Assembly (NCBI GenBank): GCA_905235855.1
Contig: CAJONE010000011.1
Coordinates: 1 to 50,095 of the forward strand
Direction: 5' to 3'
Length of the DNA stretch: 50,095 bases
Source of the DNA: an uncultured Bacteroidales bacterium
GTDB lineage: Bacteria; Bacteroidota; Bacteroidia; Bacteroidales; P3
Shown here: piece after piece, positions 35,770 to 44,836 of the stretch
Layout: each line of letters opens with the position of its first letter
Numbering within the stretch: position 1 is the first letter of the stretch
Position numbers and translations under genes: made by a program
The notes under the pieces: generated by a model
Seen by the model: only the letters and a program-made list of their open reading frames with translations
Databases searched by the model: none
What the model was told of the DNA's origin: nothing

Positions 35770-36327
35770 TTAAAGCCCAAGTGTTTTTTCCATTTTAGGG
35801 CGTATTTGTGCGTCGAATATGGCTGCATACTTATCAAATGGGTACTTCTGGTAGTCGCCCGATGCGTAATACCATAAAATCACGGTGAACTCAGCAGCAT
35901 TGCTGTATCCCGGCACAACTGAGATAAGGCTACGGTCTGCACCGAATATTGCGAACGAGGGAAAACCCATTCTGGCACCCAGAATCGTCTGTGCAAAAGG
36001 GTGCGTCGCACGCCTACCATTTGCGGCAACTACCCCACCCTTGAAATCCACACCATTCCATGTAAACGCCGCGTCGCCTTCGGCATCGAACTTGGTCGGT
36101 ATGAAATATTTGTTCATTATCTTGGCCACCACCTTGTCCGAGAAGGTCTCCTTGTCCATTTTTTTGCACCATCCGCACCAAGAGGTGTAGAAATCCACAA
36201 AAAAAAGTTTTTGGTTGTTCGAGGCCGAGACTTTGGCCGACTGCTCGATAGTGTTCCATTTCACCTGTGCCACAGCCACCGTACATGACAGCAATGCCAT
36301 CAGCACAAAAATAAAAGTCTTTTTCAT
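35770..36327 (-). CDS. Exported thioredoxin-fold protein
   Basis: A 185-residue periplasmic protein with a signal peptide (TFIFVLMALLSCTVAVAQ) and a thioredoxin-like domain whose redox motif is CGWC in FFVDFYTSWCGWCKKMD. This places it with DUF255/thioredoxin-7-like periplasmic reductases of unknown partner. The cis-Pro loop is probably in MGFPSFAIFG. The start is 36327 (MKKTFIF); the longer frame runs through the promoter. It is upstream of ftsY, 80 bp away. Confidence 0.85.
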   Translation of the reverse strand: MKKTFIFVLMALLSCTVAVAQVKWNTIEQSAKVSASNNQKLFFVDFYTSWCGWCKKMDKETFSDKVVAKIMNKYFIPTKFDAEGDAAFTWNGVDFKGGVVAANGRRATHPFAQTILGARMGFPSFAIFGADRSLISVVPGYSNAAEFTVILWYYASGDYQKYPFDKYAAIFDAQIRPKMEKTLGL

Positions 36328-36363
36328 TATCTGTAGTATTAGGTTGCCAGCAATATGTATCTG

Positions 36364-36371
36364 CAAAAGTA
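36364..36371 (-). promoter_or_regulatory. Candidate -7 box for the thioredoxin-fold gene
   Basis: TACTTTTG on the minus strand matches TAnnTTTG and is followed by C, about 36 bp before the ATG. Confidence 0.5.
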
Positions 36372-36923
36372 CAACAATTTTATGAAACATCCCGTTGAAA
36401 TTCTCAAAGATATGTTCGGTAGATTCAACTGCCAAACGCAAAGTTGTTGTGCAAATATAGCAAAAATTTGTTTTTAGTGAAGTAGAAGTACAAAAGTTTT
36501 CTTGGACAGGCGTTTATTTCGTTCTGTACGAAAGATATGTTGTTTAAAGAGAGTGAGGAGATGTGGGTGTCTTTTCGATATGTACTGCCTGACGAGTTTG
36601 TATTGCTATAGATTGTGAGCTTTTAATGTTTTATATACTCTCATTCAAAAAATATTACTACCTTTCCAATAGGTTTCAAAAGGAAACCACGAAGCGTTAT
36701 GCCGACTTGCGCCTGAAAACGTGAGAAATTTTCAATGCAATGCAAGGAAGTGTAATGGTTCGCGCGTCTATCGTGGGCTGTTTTACTGTTTCTATATTGC
36801 AAGGTAATTCTCACGACCGTCAGGCAAGGAAGTGGCTACAGTGCCACGCTTTTGTTTGATAAAACTACATTATGGCACAGATGTAAAAGATGTTGAATCC
36901 GACACAAATTAGGGTTACAAATT
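36372..36923. other. Gene-free stretch
   Basis: No open frame of note on either strand, no tRNA-like fold, no clear repeat and no terminator. It is AT-rich compared with its neighbours. Confidence 0.4.
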
Positions 36924-37109
36924 ATGGTATATCTTTCTCTTGCAGTAACTGTGTTGTTTGGCCTAATAATCGGTGTATTAGAAGGCCGTTACCGTAAATG
37001 CGGGGCAATTGGTGGTTTCATTATATGCCTTTTCCCTGTTATTGGATGGATTATGTTGAGTGTGATTCCCTGGAAAGGTGAAGCTCATGATAGTTGGTTG
37101 GAATCATAG
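36924..37109 (+). CDS. Possible small membrane protein
   Basis: A 61-residue frame with two hydrophobic segments (LSLAVTVLFGLIIGVLEG and IGGFIICLFPVIGWIMLSV) joined by a basic loop (RYRKCG). That is the layout of a real two-helix membrane peptide. It starts with ATG after an A-rich leader. I do not recognise a family. It is isolated in a gene-poor stretch, so it may be a small gene or chance. Confidence 0.4.
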   Translation: MVYLSLAVTVLFGLIIGVLEGRYRKCGAIGGFIICLFPVIGWIMLSVIPWKGEAHDSWLES

Positions 37110-37452
37110 ATTCCCATTGCAAACCATAAGAGTGTAAATTTAGCTTACAAAATGACAACGCCCATACAATAGTTTAAAGAATGTTTCAAACATTTTTTTG
37201 ATTTAAGCGTACGAGCGGGACATAGAAAGTTATGTTGGCTTATTCTTATCATCTTGCCATAGGAGTGATACTCGCGTTACGGAGTTCTATATTCACCTAC
37301 ATTTGCTATGTGTATGGCGTTGTTATATTGGTGCATAGTTTAGCAGGTTCTATTCGTTGTATGCATGATTCAGAATGCAACGGGTTGGGATTGGTTGCAA
37401 TGATTACAGCCAGATGATAACATTTTTCAATTGCTTCTGGACTGTAAATTTG
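37110..37452. other. Gene-poor stretch
   Basis: A 61-codon hydrophobic frame at 37232-37417 (plus) lacks a good context and is not called as a gene. No terminator is evident for the SpoIID-like gene that ends at 37453. Confidence 0.3.
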
Positions 37453-38859
37453 TCACTCAGCTGGTGTTGCATTCTTGATTGTGTCAGTAGTGTCGGTCTC
37501 GCCGAACTTGAACTGCCAGTCGGACTCAATGTCCTGCTTCGTCTCGTCATAAACCTCCTCACGCTCCTCGCGGTCGCGGATACGGAAGAGACGACCAAGC
37601 CAGTCGTCTTTCTTTGATTTAACTTGGGTTGTTCGCTGCTTGTCGTCTTCGATTATCTGTTCTATCTGCTGGATATAGTTTTCGACATAGTTTTTGGGGG
37701 AGTCGTGGTTAAAATGAAGTAGCGCTCCAGAATAGTAGTGGCGGATTATACTGTCGTAGGCTATGCCGAGCTGTGCCATACGGATGGTGCCCTCCTGGCT
37801 TAAACCGACACCGTGACCGTAGCCATGTCCGTTCAAAGTAACCTTTCCAGACACACTGTCGTAGGAGACGCTAAAAAAAGTTGATTTAAGCTGAAGATCC
37901 ATTCTGACCTTGGTGAGGGGGACACCGAGTATACGGGCTCTACGCCGCGGCTGTTCAAAGGAGAGAAGCTGAAACCTGATAGAATCGTTAGACGTGTTGA
38001 GTTTGTGAGTTTTTGAAAAATAGCCAAGCCATTTTTCTACGGTGAAAGTTTTTGTCCAATCGGATTGTCGCATAGCGAGAGAGAATGTGTCGTCAACCGA
38101 ACGGAGGTAGGGCAATGCATTGCGCCAGACATCCTCGGAGTTGGCAGTTTGGCCGCCACTGTTGGAGTGGAAGGGGGTTTCGATAAGGCTGCCTGTCGAG
38201 TCGACAATCGTCACACCGCTGCTCTGCATAGTGCCGAGCATAATATCTGGCCGTACACAACGGTTAAGGTAGGCCTGGCAGTGAACATGGTCACAGAAAT
38301 TATAGCCGTCTTTCTTGTGTTTGTGCAGGTTCTTCATAGCCCAAGTGCGCGAAATGATGGCCTGAACACGGAATATATCGGTAAGGTTGCCGTATATCTC
38401 GGACTGTACAACCCCCGCGATGTAGGTTTCGAATTCCACATCATTGATTAACAACAGTGTGTTTTGTTTGGTGGCAGTAACAATCAAGTCACCCTCATAA
38501 GTGCGCTGTTTCACATTAGATGGATTGAGACAAAGTATACAAGCTGTATCGTTGGCCATAAACCTCACTTTGCTGAAAGAGCCATAGAAATAGCCGTCGG
38601 ACGAGATGCTGACCTTGCCTCCTGAGGGTTTGAGCGTCATTGAAACACCCTCGCCGATAGCAGCCTCGACCAGAACGGTGTCGTTGGCATAGACGCTGTA
38701 CTGTCCCAAGTCGAACGAGACAGTAACCGAAGAGATGGCGTTTTGCGAAAAAATACGCACCTTTACCTTTTCGGCCATAGCAGTCGACACAAAAAACAGA
38801 AGCAGCAATATGAGTTGAAAGTGTTTGATGGCGATCTGAAAGATGATTTGTTGGAACAA
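37453..38859 (-). CDS. SpoIID/LytB-domain protein
   Basis: A 468-residue exported protein (signal peptide FQLILLLLFFVSTAMA) with a SpoIID/LytB domain. The blocks are DVEFETYIAGVVQSEIYG, FRVQAIISRTWAMKN, HCQAYLN, FHSNSGGQTANSEDVW, and the terminal GHGYGHGVGLSQEGTIRMA. In sporulating bacteria SpoIID is a lytic transglycosylase that prefers denuded glycan; non-spore-formers such as this one use homologues for an unknown cell-wall role. An acidic, charged C-terminal tail follows (about 405-468). It lies 21 bp after lpxB and is probably co-transcribed. Confidence 0.88.
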   Translation of the reverse strand: MFQQIIFQIAIKHFQLILLLLFFVSTAMAEKVKVRIFSQNAISSVTVSFDLGQYSVYANDTVLVEAAIGEGVSMTLKPSGGKVSISSDGYFYGSFSKVRFMANDTACILCLNPSNVKQRTYEGDLIVTATKQNTLLLINDVEFETYIAGVVQSEIYGNLTDIFRVQAIISRTWAMKNLHKHKKDGYNFCDHVHCQAYLNRCVRPDIMLGTMQSSGVTIVDSTGSLIETPFHSNSGGQTANSEDVWRNALPYLRSVDDTFSLAMRQSDWTKTFTVEKWLGYFSKTHKLNTSNDSIRFQLLSFEQPRRRARILGVPLTKVRMDLQLKSTFFSVSYDSVSGKVTLNGHGYGHGVGLSQEGTIRMAQLGIAYDSIIRHYYSGALLHFNHDSPKNYVENYIQQIEQIIEDDKQRTTQVKSKKDDWLGRLFRIRDREEREEVYDETKQDIESDWQFKFGETDTTDTIKNATPAE

Positions 38860-38880
38860 GGCTGTTTTGATATTAAATTA

Positions 38881-39999
38881 TCAACGAGGTACAGAAATCC
38901 GTGAAGGGGCAGACATACCGATGATTTCGGTTGCCACGCGCTCGGAGGCACCATTGTCGCCGAGCAGATGACGCACATAAGCATACCCGTCACGCATCTT
39001 GGAGCGGTAAGAAAGATCATTAGCAATAAGGTTGAACTCCTGTTCAAGGGTCTGTAAGTTAAAATCCTGTTGCAACAGTTCCCTAACTATGGCACGGTCG
39101 GCAATGAGATTGACCAATGAAATAAAGCGTACACGTTTGCCGACAAACCAACGTGCAATCGCGATAGATATAGGATTTGCACTATAGCATACCACTTGCG
39201 GAACATCGAAGAGTGCGGTTTCGAGTGTGGCCGTACCGGAGCATACCACGGCAGCGTGGGCCTTGGCCAAAAGCTGATATGTACGGTTATAGACTATGGA
39301 AACATTAGACGGAAAGACACCATAGCGATTATACGACTCCTCGCCAAGAATCTCCATACCTGCAATGACGAAATTGTACTCCGGATGGCGTGCAGCCAAA
39401 GCAAGCATACGAGGCATGGTGCAAGAGAGTTCCTGACGACGGCTGCCAGGCATTAGGACGATGGTTTTACTGTCAGCAGACACACCTGTCGGCCGCTTTA
39501 CTGCATCAAGCAAAGGATGGCCAACATATACAGCCTGAGGGAAATTGTTTTTTTTGTAGAAATCTGCTTCAAAAGGGAGTATGCAGAATAGACGGTCAAT
39601 GGTGTGTCGCATCTGCCGGATACGACCCTTCTTCCAAGCCCAAAGCTGGGGCGATATATAGTAGAAATTCCTGAACCCTCTCTCGTGGGCAAATTTTGCA
39701 ATGCGCAGATTAAAGCCTGGAAAGTCGATATAGATTATGGCGTCAGGACAAAAACTGACAATATCCTTCTTGCAGAACCTTAAATTACCCAACACCTGAC
39801 GCAGGTGACAGGCAACCTCAACAAATCCCATAAACGAAAGGTCTCGAATATGTCGTACACGAAATCCGCCGACAGAGGTCATTGCATCGCCGCCCCAAAA
39901 GCGTATCACAGCATTTTTGTCGTGGAGAAGGATGGCCTTCATAAGGTTCGATCCATGAAGATCGCCCGACGACTCGCCAGCTATGATATAGTATTTCAA
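38881..39999 (-). CDS. lpxB: Lipid-A-disaccharide synthase
   Basis: A 372-residue glycosyltransferase (GT19) that joins UDP-diacylglucosamine to lipid X in lipid A synthesis. Family stretches are IIAGESSGDLHGSNLMKAI, FMGFVEVACHL, IYIDFPGFNLRIAKFA, YYISPQLWAWKKGRI, LPFEADFY, YVGHPLLDAV and SGTATLETALFDVPQVV. Length is normal. It sits in a minus-strand run with surE upstream. Confidence 0.96.
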   Translation of the reverse strand: MKYYIIAGESSGDLHGSNLMKAILLHDKNAVIRFWGGDAMTSVGGFRVRHIRDLSFMGFVEVACHLRQVLGNLRFCKKDIVSFCPDAIIYIDFPGFNLRIAKFAHERGFRNFYYISPQLWAWKKGRIRQMRHTIDRLFCILPFEADFYKKNNFPQAVYVGHPLLDAVKRPTGVSADSKTIVLMPGSRRQELSCTMPRMLALAARHPEYNFVIAGMEILGEESYNRYGVFPSNVSIVYNRTYQLLAKAHAAVVCSGTATLETALFDVPQVVCYSANPISIAIARWFVGKRVRFISLVNLIADRAIVRELLQQDFNLQTLEQEFNLIANDLSYRSKMRDGYAYVRHLLGDNGASERVATEIIGMSAPSRISVPR

Positions 40000-40032
40000 A
40001 AGATTGTTATTTTACGGTTAATCAGAATAACA

Positions 40033-40317
40033 TCAAAAAAGCTGTCCTTTATATGCAAGAATGACAATAAAGGATATGAAAGTGAAGAATAGAGTAGTGG
40101 CAGAGGCTTTTGTGGATTTGGGGTAGTTTTTTCCCCTTGCATAGGCTCGGAGAACAAATATGCCAGGAACAAAAGCGATACCGAACCAGCGAACACGATC
40201 AACAGGAGAAATCGAAAGAATCAGAAGCAACGCAAGCAACAGCACCGCACCCATAATTACTGACAGAAGTTCGGCAAGAAATCCCGTTAAATATTTGTTC
40301 TGTTTGAAATATTTCAT
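40033..40317 (-). CDS. Small membrane protein between surE and lpxB
   Basis: A 94-residue protein with three predicted hydrophobic segments (LSVIMGAVLLLALLLILSIS, FGIAFVPGIFVLRAYA, TLFFTFISFIVILAY). It has a short basic N-terminus and a conserved-looking layout, with 15-33 bp gaps on both sides, so it belongs to the operon. I do not know its family or function. Confidence 0.75.
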   Translation of the reverse strand: MKYFKQNKYLTGFLAELLSVIMGAVLLLALLLILSISPVDRVRWFGIAFVPGIFVLRAYARGKNYPKSTKASATTLFFTFISFIVILAYKGQLF

Positions 40318-40332
40318 ACTTAGATAATATGG

Positions 40333-41100
40333 CTATCCACAAAGCATGTTGTTTACTTCGGGGATAGCATCATAGCGAGTGTAGTCGGGATGGATAGGCA
40401 CGACCGAAACGAAGCCATTGGCAAGAGCCCATTCGTCAGTGCCATCGACAGCATCGTCGCACACAAAGTTGCCCGTTAGCCAGTAATATGGACGTCCATT
40501 GGGGTCGCTGCGCTTTTCAAAGCTGTCGGCCCAACGTGCCCTGGCCTCACGGCAAACGCGAATGCCTTTCATATGGGAATCCGGCAAATAAGGAAAATTG
40601 ACATTAAGAGACACGTTGGCAGGGAGACCTTTTTCTATTACCTTACCTATGATATGCCGTATATAAGGAATACAGGCTGCAAAATCGGCATCATCACTGT
40701 GGTTTAGCATGGAGAAACCCACAGCGTCAAATCCATTAATGGTGGCCTCGACCACAGCACCCATTGTTCCACTGTATATAACGTTGACCGAAGAATTGCT
40801 TCCGTGGTTGATGCCAGAAAGCACGATATCTGGTCGGCGAGGACAGAAATATTCGGTAGCCAGTTTCACGCAGTCGACAGGAGTTCCGTCACAAGCGAAA
40901 ACCTGCAAGCCATCGGACAGTTTTATGGTACGGACACGCAACGGACGATTGGTGGTGATGGAATGCCCCATACCCGATGAGTTGCATTCCGGAGCCATAA
41001 CGACAACATCACCGAATTCCTGTGCAATCTCGTCAAGTACACGCAGCCCCTTCGATGCAAAACCGTCGTCGTTGGTAATGAGAATGAGAGGTTTTTTCAA
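40333..41100 (-). CDS. surE: 5'/3'-nucleotidase SurE
   Basis: A 255-residue SurE-family nucleotidase that hydrolyses nucleoside monophosphates with a divalent metal. Metal ligands are visible in LITNDDGF (Asp pair) and the later Ser/Asn in APECNSSGMGHS and SGINHGSN. The gene ends with TAG, which shows TAG is a true stop in this genome. It is co-directional with the small membrane protein and lpxB, a common order in this phylum. Confidence 0.95.
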   Translation of the reverse strand: MKKPLILITNDDGFASKGLRVLDEIAQEFGDVVVMAPECNSSGMGHSITTNRPLRVRTIKLSDGLQVFACDGTPVDCVKLATEYFCPRRPDIVLSGINHGSNSSVNVIYSGTMGAVVEATINGFDAVGFSMLNHSDDADFAACIPYIRHIIGKVIEKGLPANVSLNVNFPYLPDSHMKGIRVCREARARWADSFEKRSDPNGRPYYWLTGNFVCDDAVDGTDEWALANGFVSVVPIHPDYTRYDAIPEVNNMLCG

Positions 41101-41136
41101 GGATTCGGAGTGTTTGAAAGTAAAAAATGAAAAGGG

Positions 41137-42222
41137 TTATAGAGCAACATGATAGCGTTCCTTTCCGAGGAAGAAGTCAGCGGGCTGGAGAATGTTATCG
41201 AATACGTAATACTGAATCAGCACCGTGTCCTTCGAGTCAATTATTGCATACAAGCGGTTAAGGTCAAACACCTGATACATTGCAGTATCGGGCATTGCCT
41301 TGATGTCGTCAGGATTGGAGTACTTTACATAGGTCTTGATTTCACGGCAGTTGCCGAAACGGTCAGTCACAGAAATCACAGTCTTGGGCTTTTTGGAAAA
41401 GACACTGTCAACCTCGACCTTAGGAACAGCCACAGCGTATTCGTCGAAATTCAGATTTGTAAACGAGGAGAGCATTTGGGCTACCCGTGCTGTATCGAAT
41501 CCTGCGGCACGCGTAAGAGGATTGCCACACTCAAGACAGAATCCGTCTCCATCACGCACCACGGCATAAGACTGGTCAGGAGCGGACATAATGTCAAGCT
41601 GCACACGATCAATATTTTTCACATCCAGATTAGTTATCCTATGACTGCGCCACGGTATAGGGTCGGCGATGAATCGGGTGTTCACGATACCCCTCAATCC
41701 CGGCTTATAGATAACGTATGGCTCCTTGTCGCCTTCACGCAAGATATATGACCCCATCATGTCTCGCGTTTCATGTCCCACATAATAGGTAACGGTTTTT
41801 TTCTCGTGCGGAAAAAGACGTAACTTTCCCTTAAACCAGTCAATGGCATAAACCTTTTGGTATACTTCAACCTTGACGTTGTTGGTAGAGAGATCTCTCA
41901 CAACATTGGGTAAGGCTGCGCGGTTCACTTTCTCACGTATGCGCATGCCAGAGAGAGTGCTGACAAGCATATCAATCATCGGTGCGCTGGCGTAATACTT
42001 TTCGTCGACCATCCACGCCGAGTCGGATGGATTTTCAAGGTTATGAGTGAGCAACACGCGATGCTGCCTGTTATCGGCCATAAAGATGCGTGTTATGGTT
42101 TCCGGGTTCTTGACAGCGAAATCGTCAAGAGTAGAGCGGTGGCCGAGCAGCAGCACAAAAAGCAAAGCCACAAGGCCGAGGGATACGGTCGCAAAAAGTA
42201 TTATTCTGTTTTTTTTCTTCAT
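41137..42222 (-). CDS. DUF4340-domain membrane-anchored protein
   Basis: A 361-residue protein with one N-terminal membrane helix (IILFATVSLGLVALLFVLLL) and a long extracytoplasmic region of the DUF4340 type, which pairs with GldF/GldG-like transporters in many bacteria. Seen features are TRIFMADNRQHRVLL, the repeated beta/alpha segments and an NLDVKNIDRVQLDIM stretch. It lies 58 bp downstream of the GldF-GldG fusion, so it likely works with that transporter at the cell envelope. The exact role is not known. Confidence 0.82.
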   Translation of the reverse strand: MKKKNRIILFATVSLGLVALLFVLLLGHRSTLDDFAVKNPETITRIFMADNRQHRVLLTHNLENPSDSAWMVDEKYYASAPMIDMLVSTLSGMRIREKVNRAALPNVVRDLSTNNVKVEVYQKVYAIDWFKGKLRLFPHEKKTVTYYVGHETRDMMGSYILREGDKEPYVIYKPGLRGIVNTRFIADPIPWRSHRITNLDVKNIDRVQLDIMSAPDQSYAVVRDGDGFCLECGNPLTRAAGFDTARVAQMLSSFTNLNFDEYAVAVPKVEVDSVFSKKPKTVISVTDRFGNCREIKTYVKYSNPDDIKAMPDTAMYQVFDLNRLYAIIDSKDTVLIQYYVFDNILQPADFFLGKERYHVAL

Positions 42223-42280
42223 GATAAAAGATTGTTCTGTATAGCCAACAAAGTCGTATATCTTTATCGCATGTAATTTG

Positions 42281-44770
42281 TCATTTTTCTTTCCGTTTGA
42301 TGTATTTGCGGCGACGTATGAAATAGATTATCACACCTGCCACTACAACAATAGCAACCGGAACAACAATGTTGACAATCTTGACAGCCGTTGCGGACCT
42401 CTTGGATTTCACAACATCAAGTTTGCGAAGCTGCACACTCTTGCCACGCGAGGCCATAGCATCGTCGTTGCCGGCGAGGTAGTTGATGGAGTTGAGGACA
42501 AACTCCTTGTTGGCGTACATGGTGTTGGTGTAGCTGTCGTAGCCAAGCGGGTAGGTGGTGCCGTCATTACGGTTGTAGCGGTTCTTTATGATGTCGCCGT
42601 CCGAGACGACAATCATCTTTGTGGCGATGCTGGTGTCGCGGAATCCGATTTCGGGGAGACGTGTGAACCCCTCGGGCAAGCGGTGTACCCACATGGAGCG
42701 GAACGAGCCTTGCAAAAGCACCGCCACGGGAAGGTTTTTGCGATTGAATAGGCGTTGGTCGGGTTCCTGGCGAGCCTCGTTGAGATCTATAACCACAGGT
42801 GCATTTTTCACACGTGAATATTCGGAAGTGGCAAGCAGCACTGTCTTTGAAATGTCGTCCGAATTTTCGAGCAATTGGATAGAACTCACAAAGTCGCTTT
42901 TTATAATATCGAGGTTGCGCACAATGGGGTGTTCGGAGATTGCAATTAGATCGGGAAAGTAGAACCACGGTGTGAAATTATATTGCGGGCGGTCGCCTAC
43001 TTGTCCGACAACCATCGGTATAGGACGGCAACGGATATCCATGACAAGATCCGCATTTATTCTGACTCCATAGGCATAGAATAGTTCGTCGAGGCCAAGC
43101 GGAAGACGAGCGGACACGGCCTGCGGATTGACGGCAAGACTGTCCATATCAGCATCCATGGCATCGACAAGCCAAAGCACCTTGCCACCATACATGACAA
43201 ACTGGTCGAGAACGAAAAGATCCTTGTCTGAAAAAGGTTTTGTGGGTTTAGCAACCACAAGGACATCATATTTTGGCTGGAACGAGTAGCTCGAATCGGC
43301 ATTACGTGAGACGATGCGAAGAGCATTGACATTTTCGTTGAGAGTAACAGTATCGAGGGTATAGTTCTCGTATAGCGAACGTTGTATCTCAAAGAGATTA
43401 GGCATGGGCAGTTCGCCATGTCCCATTGTGAAAGCAACCACGGGCTTTCTGGAACGGGAAAGTGTGCGAATGACATTTGAGAGCTGGTATTCGAGATTTT
43501 GGATAGAATTGTTCACCTCGTCGACTTCAGACACATATTGTTGGCTTTGAAGAAGCTGCACGTAGGCCTTGTTGCCTTTGTATGTAATCTCGGCTGCTGG
43601 AATGAGAACCATCTGCGATACACCATTGCTAGTGCGCTTGCTAACGGTTGAAGGCTGTATGTCGTGCGACATCAATTCCTTGTAAAGTTCTTTGCGTTCC
43701 TGGTCGGTTGCCAAACCGGCTGGATTTACGAACTCGTAGTCCACATTACGGTTATAGGCACGGAACTGATTGAGCATTTCCTTGGTTTCGTTACGAAGGC
43801 GTTTGAATTCGGCTGGCATTTCGTCTCCGTCAAGGTAAACACGAAACAGTATAGGTTCGTCGACGTTCCTAAGCAACTCCTTTGTTGGCTTCGACAACGA
43901 ATAGCGATGGTCGTCGGTAAGGTCAAGGCGTCCAAACAAAAAAGAGCCTATAACATTAATGAATATCACAACAAGTATGGCAATACCAAACTCAAACCAG
44001 CTTTGGCGCCTGCGACTGTCCTTTGAGTGTTTTGCTTTATTCCAATTGCGGCTTTGCAACACCATACGAGTAGCCATGACGGTTATGGCAATAACGCTGA
44101 GGTAGTATAACAAGTCGCGGGAGTCGACAACACCACGGCTGATGGATTCGTAGTGGTAGCGCATGCCGATAGACCTTACAAAAAGGTCTGCTTTGCCCAA
44201 GATGCCTATTTGGTATATACCTTCAAAACCAATATACATGAACACCGAGAGCACCGCCGCCACAATAAAAGAGACAATCTGATTGTTGGTTATGACACTG
44301 GAAAATAAGCCGATGCCAACAAAAGCGCCGCCAAGAAACAACAGGCCGAGGTAGGAACCCCAAACGCTTCCAGTGTCAATATTGCCCACTGGGTCACCAA
44401 GTGCATAAACTGTGAAATAGACAGTCAGTGTCGGCAAGAGAGAAATTGCCACCAGAGTAAGACCTGCCAGAAACTTTGAGCAGACAATTCCCGTATCGCT
44501 TATAGGTTTGGTAAGCAGAAATTCCATCGTGCCACCTCGTTTCTCCTCCGCAAACATGCGCATCGTGATAGCCGGTATAAGGAACAGGTAGAGGAATGGC
44601 GCGATATAGAAAAAGCCATCCATAGTCGAATATCCGTCGTCGAGAATATTAAACGGCGAGCTAAATATCCACAACATCAAGCCCACAAGAACCAGAAAGA
44701 CTATAATGGCGAGATAGCCTACAATTGACGAAAAAAAACCGGAAAGTTCTTTCTTAAAGAGAGTCCACAT
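42281..44770 (-). CDS. GldF-GldG fusion, ABC-2-type permease with GldG domain
   Basis: An 829-residue protein that joins two gliding-associated ABC transporter proteins. Residues 1 to about 240 are GldF: six hydrophobic segments, with the permease stretch IPAITMRMFAEEKRGGTMEF. A basic linker (about 245-260) leads to a new membrane helix (GIAILVVIFINVIGSFLFG), then the GldG start GRLDLTDDHRYSLS and the periplasmic GldG domain (VVAFTMGHGELPMPN, DVLVVAKPTKPFSDKDLF). A C-terminal helix (VVPVAIVVVAGVIIYFI) and basic tail end it. In Flavobacterium gldF and gldG are separate genes and need the ATPase GldA, which is not in this window. The start is 44770 (MWTLFKKE); the longer frame adds an unlikely N-terminus. 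Confidence 0.88.
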   Translation of the reverse strand: MWTLFKKELSGFFSSIVGYLAIIVFLVLVGLMLWIFSSPFNILDDGYSTMDGFFYIAPFLYLFLIPAITMRMFAEEKRGGTMEFLLTKPISDTGIVCSKFLAGLTLVAISLLPTLTVYFTVYALGDPVGNIDTGSVWGSYLGLLFLGGAFVGIGLFSSVITNNQIVSFIVAAVLSVFMYIGFEGIYQIGILGKADLFVRSIGMRYHYESISRGVVDSRDLLYYLSVIAITVMATRMVLQSRNWNKAKHSKDSRRRQSWFEFGIAILVVIFINVIGSFLFGRLDLTDDHRYSLSKPTKELLRNVDEPILFRVYLDGDEMPAEFKRLRNETKEMLNQFRAYNRNVDYEFVNPAGLATDQERKELYKELMSHDIQPSTVSKRTSNGVSQMVLIPAAEITYKGNKAYVQLLQSQQYVSEVDEVNNSIQNLEYQLSNVIRTLSRSRKPVVAFTMGHGELPMPNLFEIQRSLYENYTLDTVTLNENVNALRIVSRNADSSYSFQPKYDVLVVAKPTKPFSDKDLFVLDQFVMYGGKVLWLVDAMDADMDSLAVNPQAVSARLPLGLDELFYAYGVRINADLVMDIRCRPIPMVVGQVGDRPQYNFTPWFYFPDLIAISEHPIVRNLDIIKSDFVSSIQLLENSDDISKTVLLATSEYSRVKNAPVVIDLNEARQEPDQRLFNRKNLPVAVLLQGSFRSMWVHRLPEGFTRLPEIGFRDTSIATKMIVVSDGDIIKNRYNRNDGTTYPLGYDSYTNTMYANKEFVLNSINYLAGNDDAMASRGKSVQLRKLDVVKSKRSATAVKIVNIVVPVAIVVVAGVIIYFIRRRKYIKRKEK

Positions 44771-44836
44771 GGAACAAATTGAAGATATGAAGATGAAATT
44801 GGTGATTAAGTGGCTGTAACGGGACAAGCAGACGTA

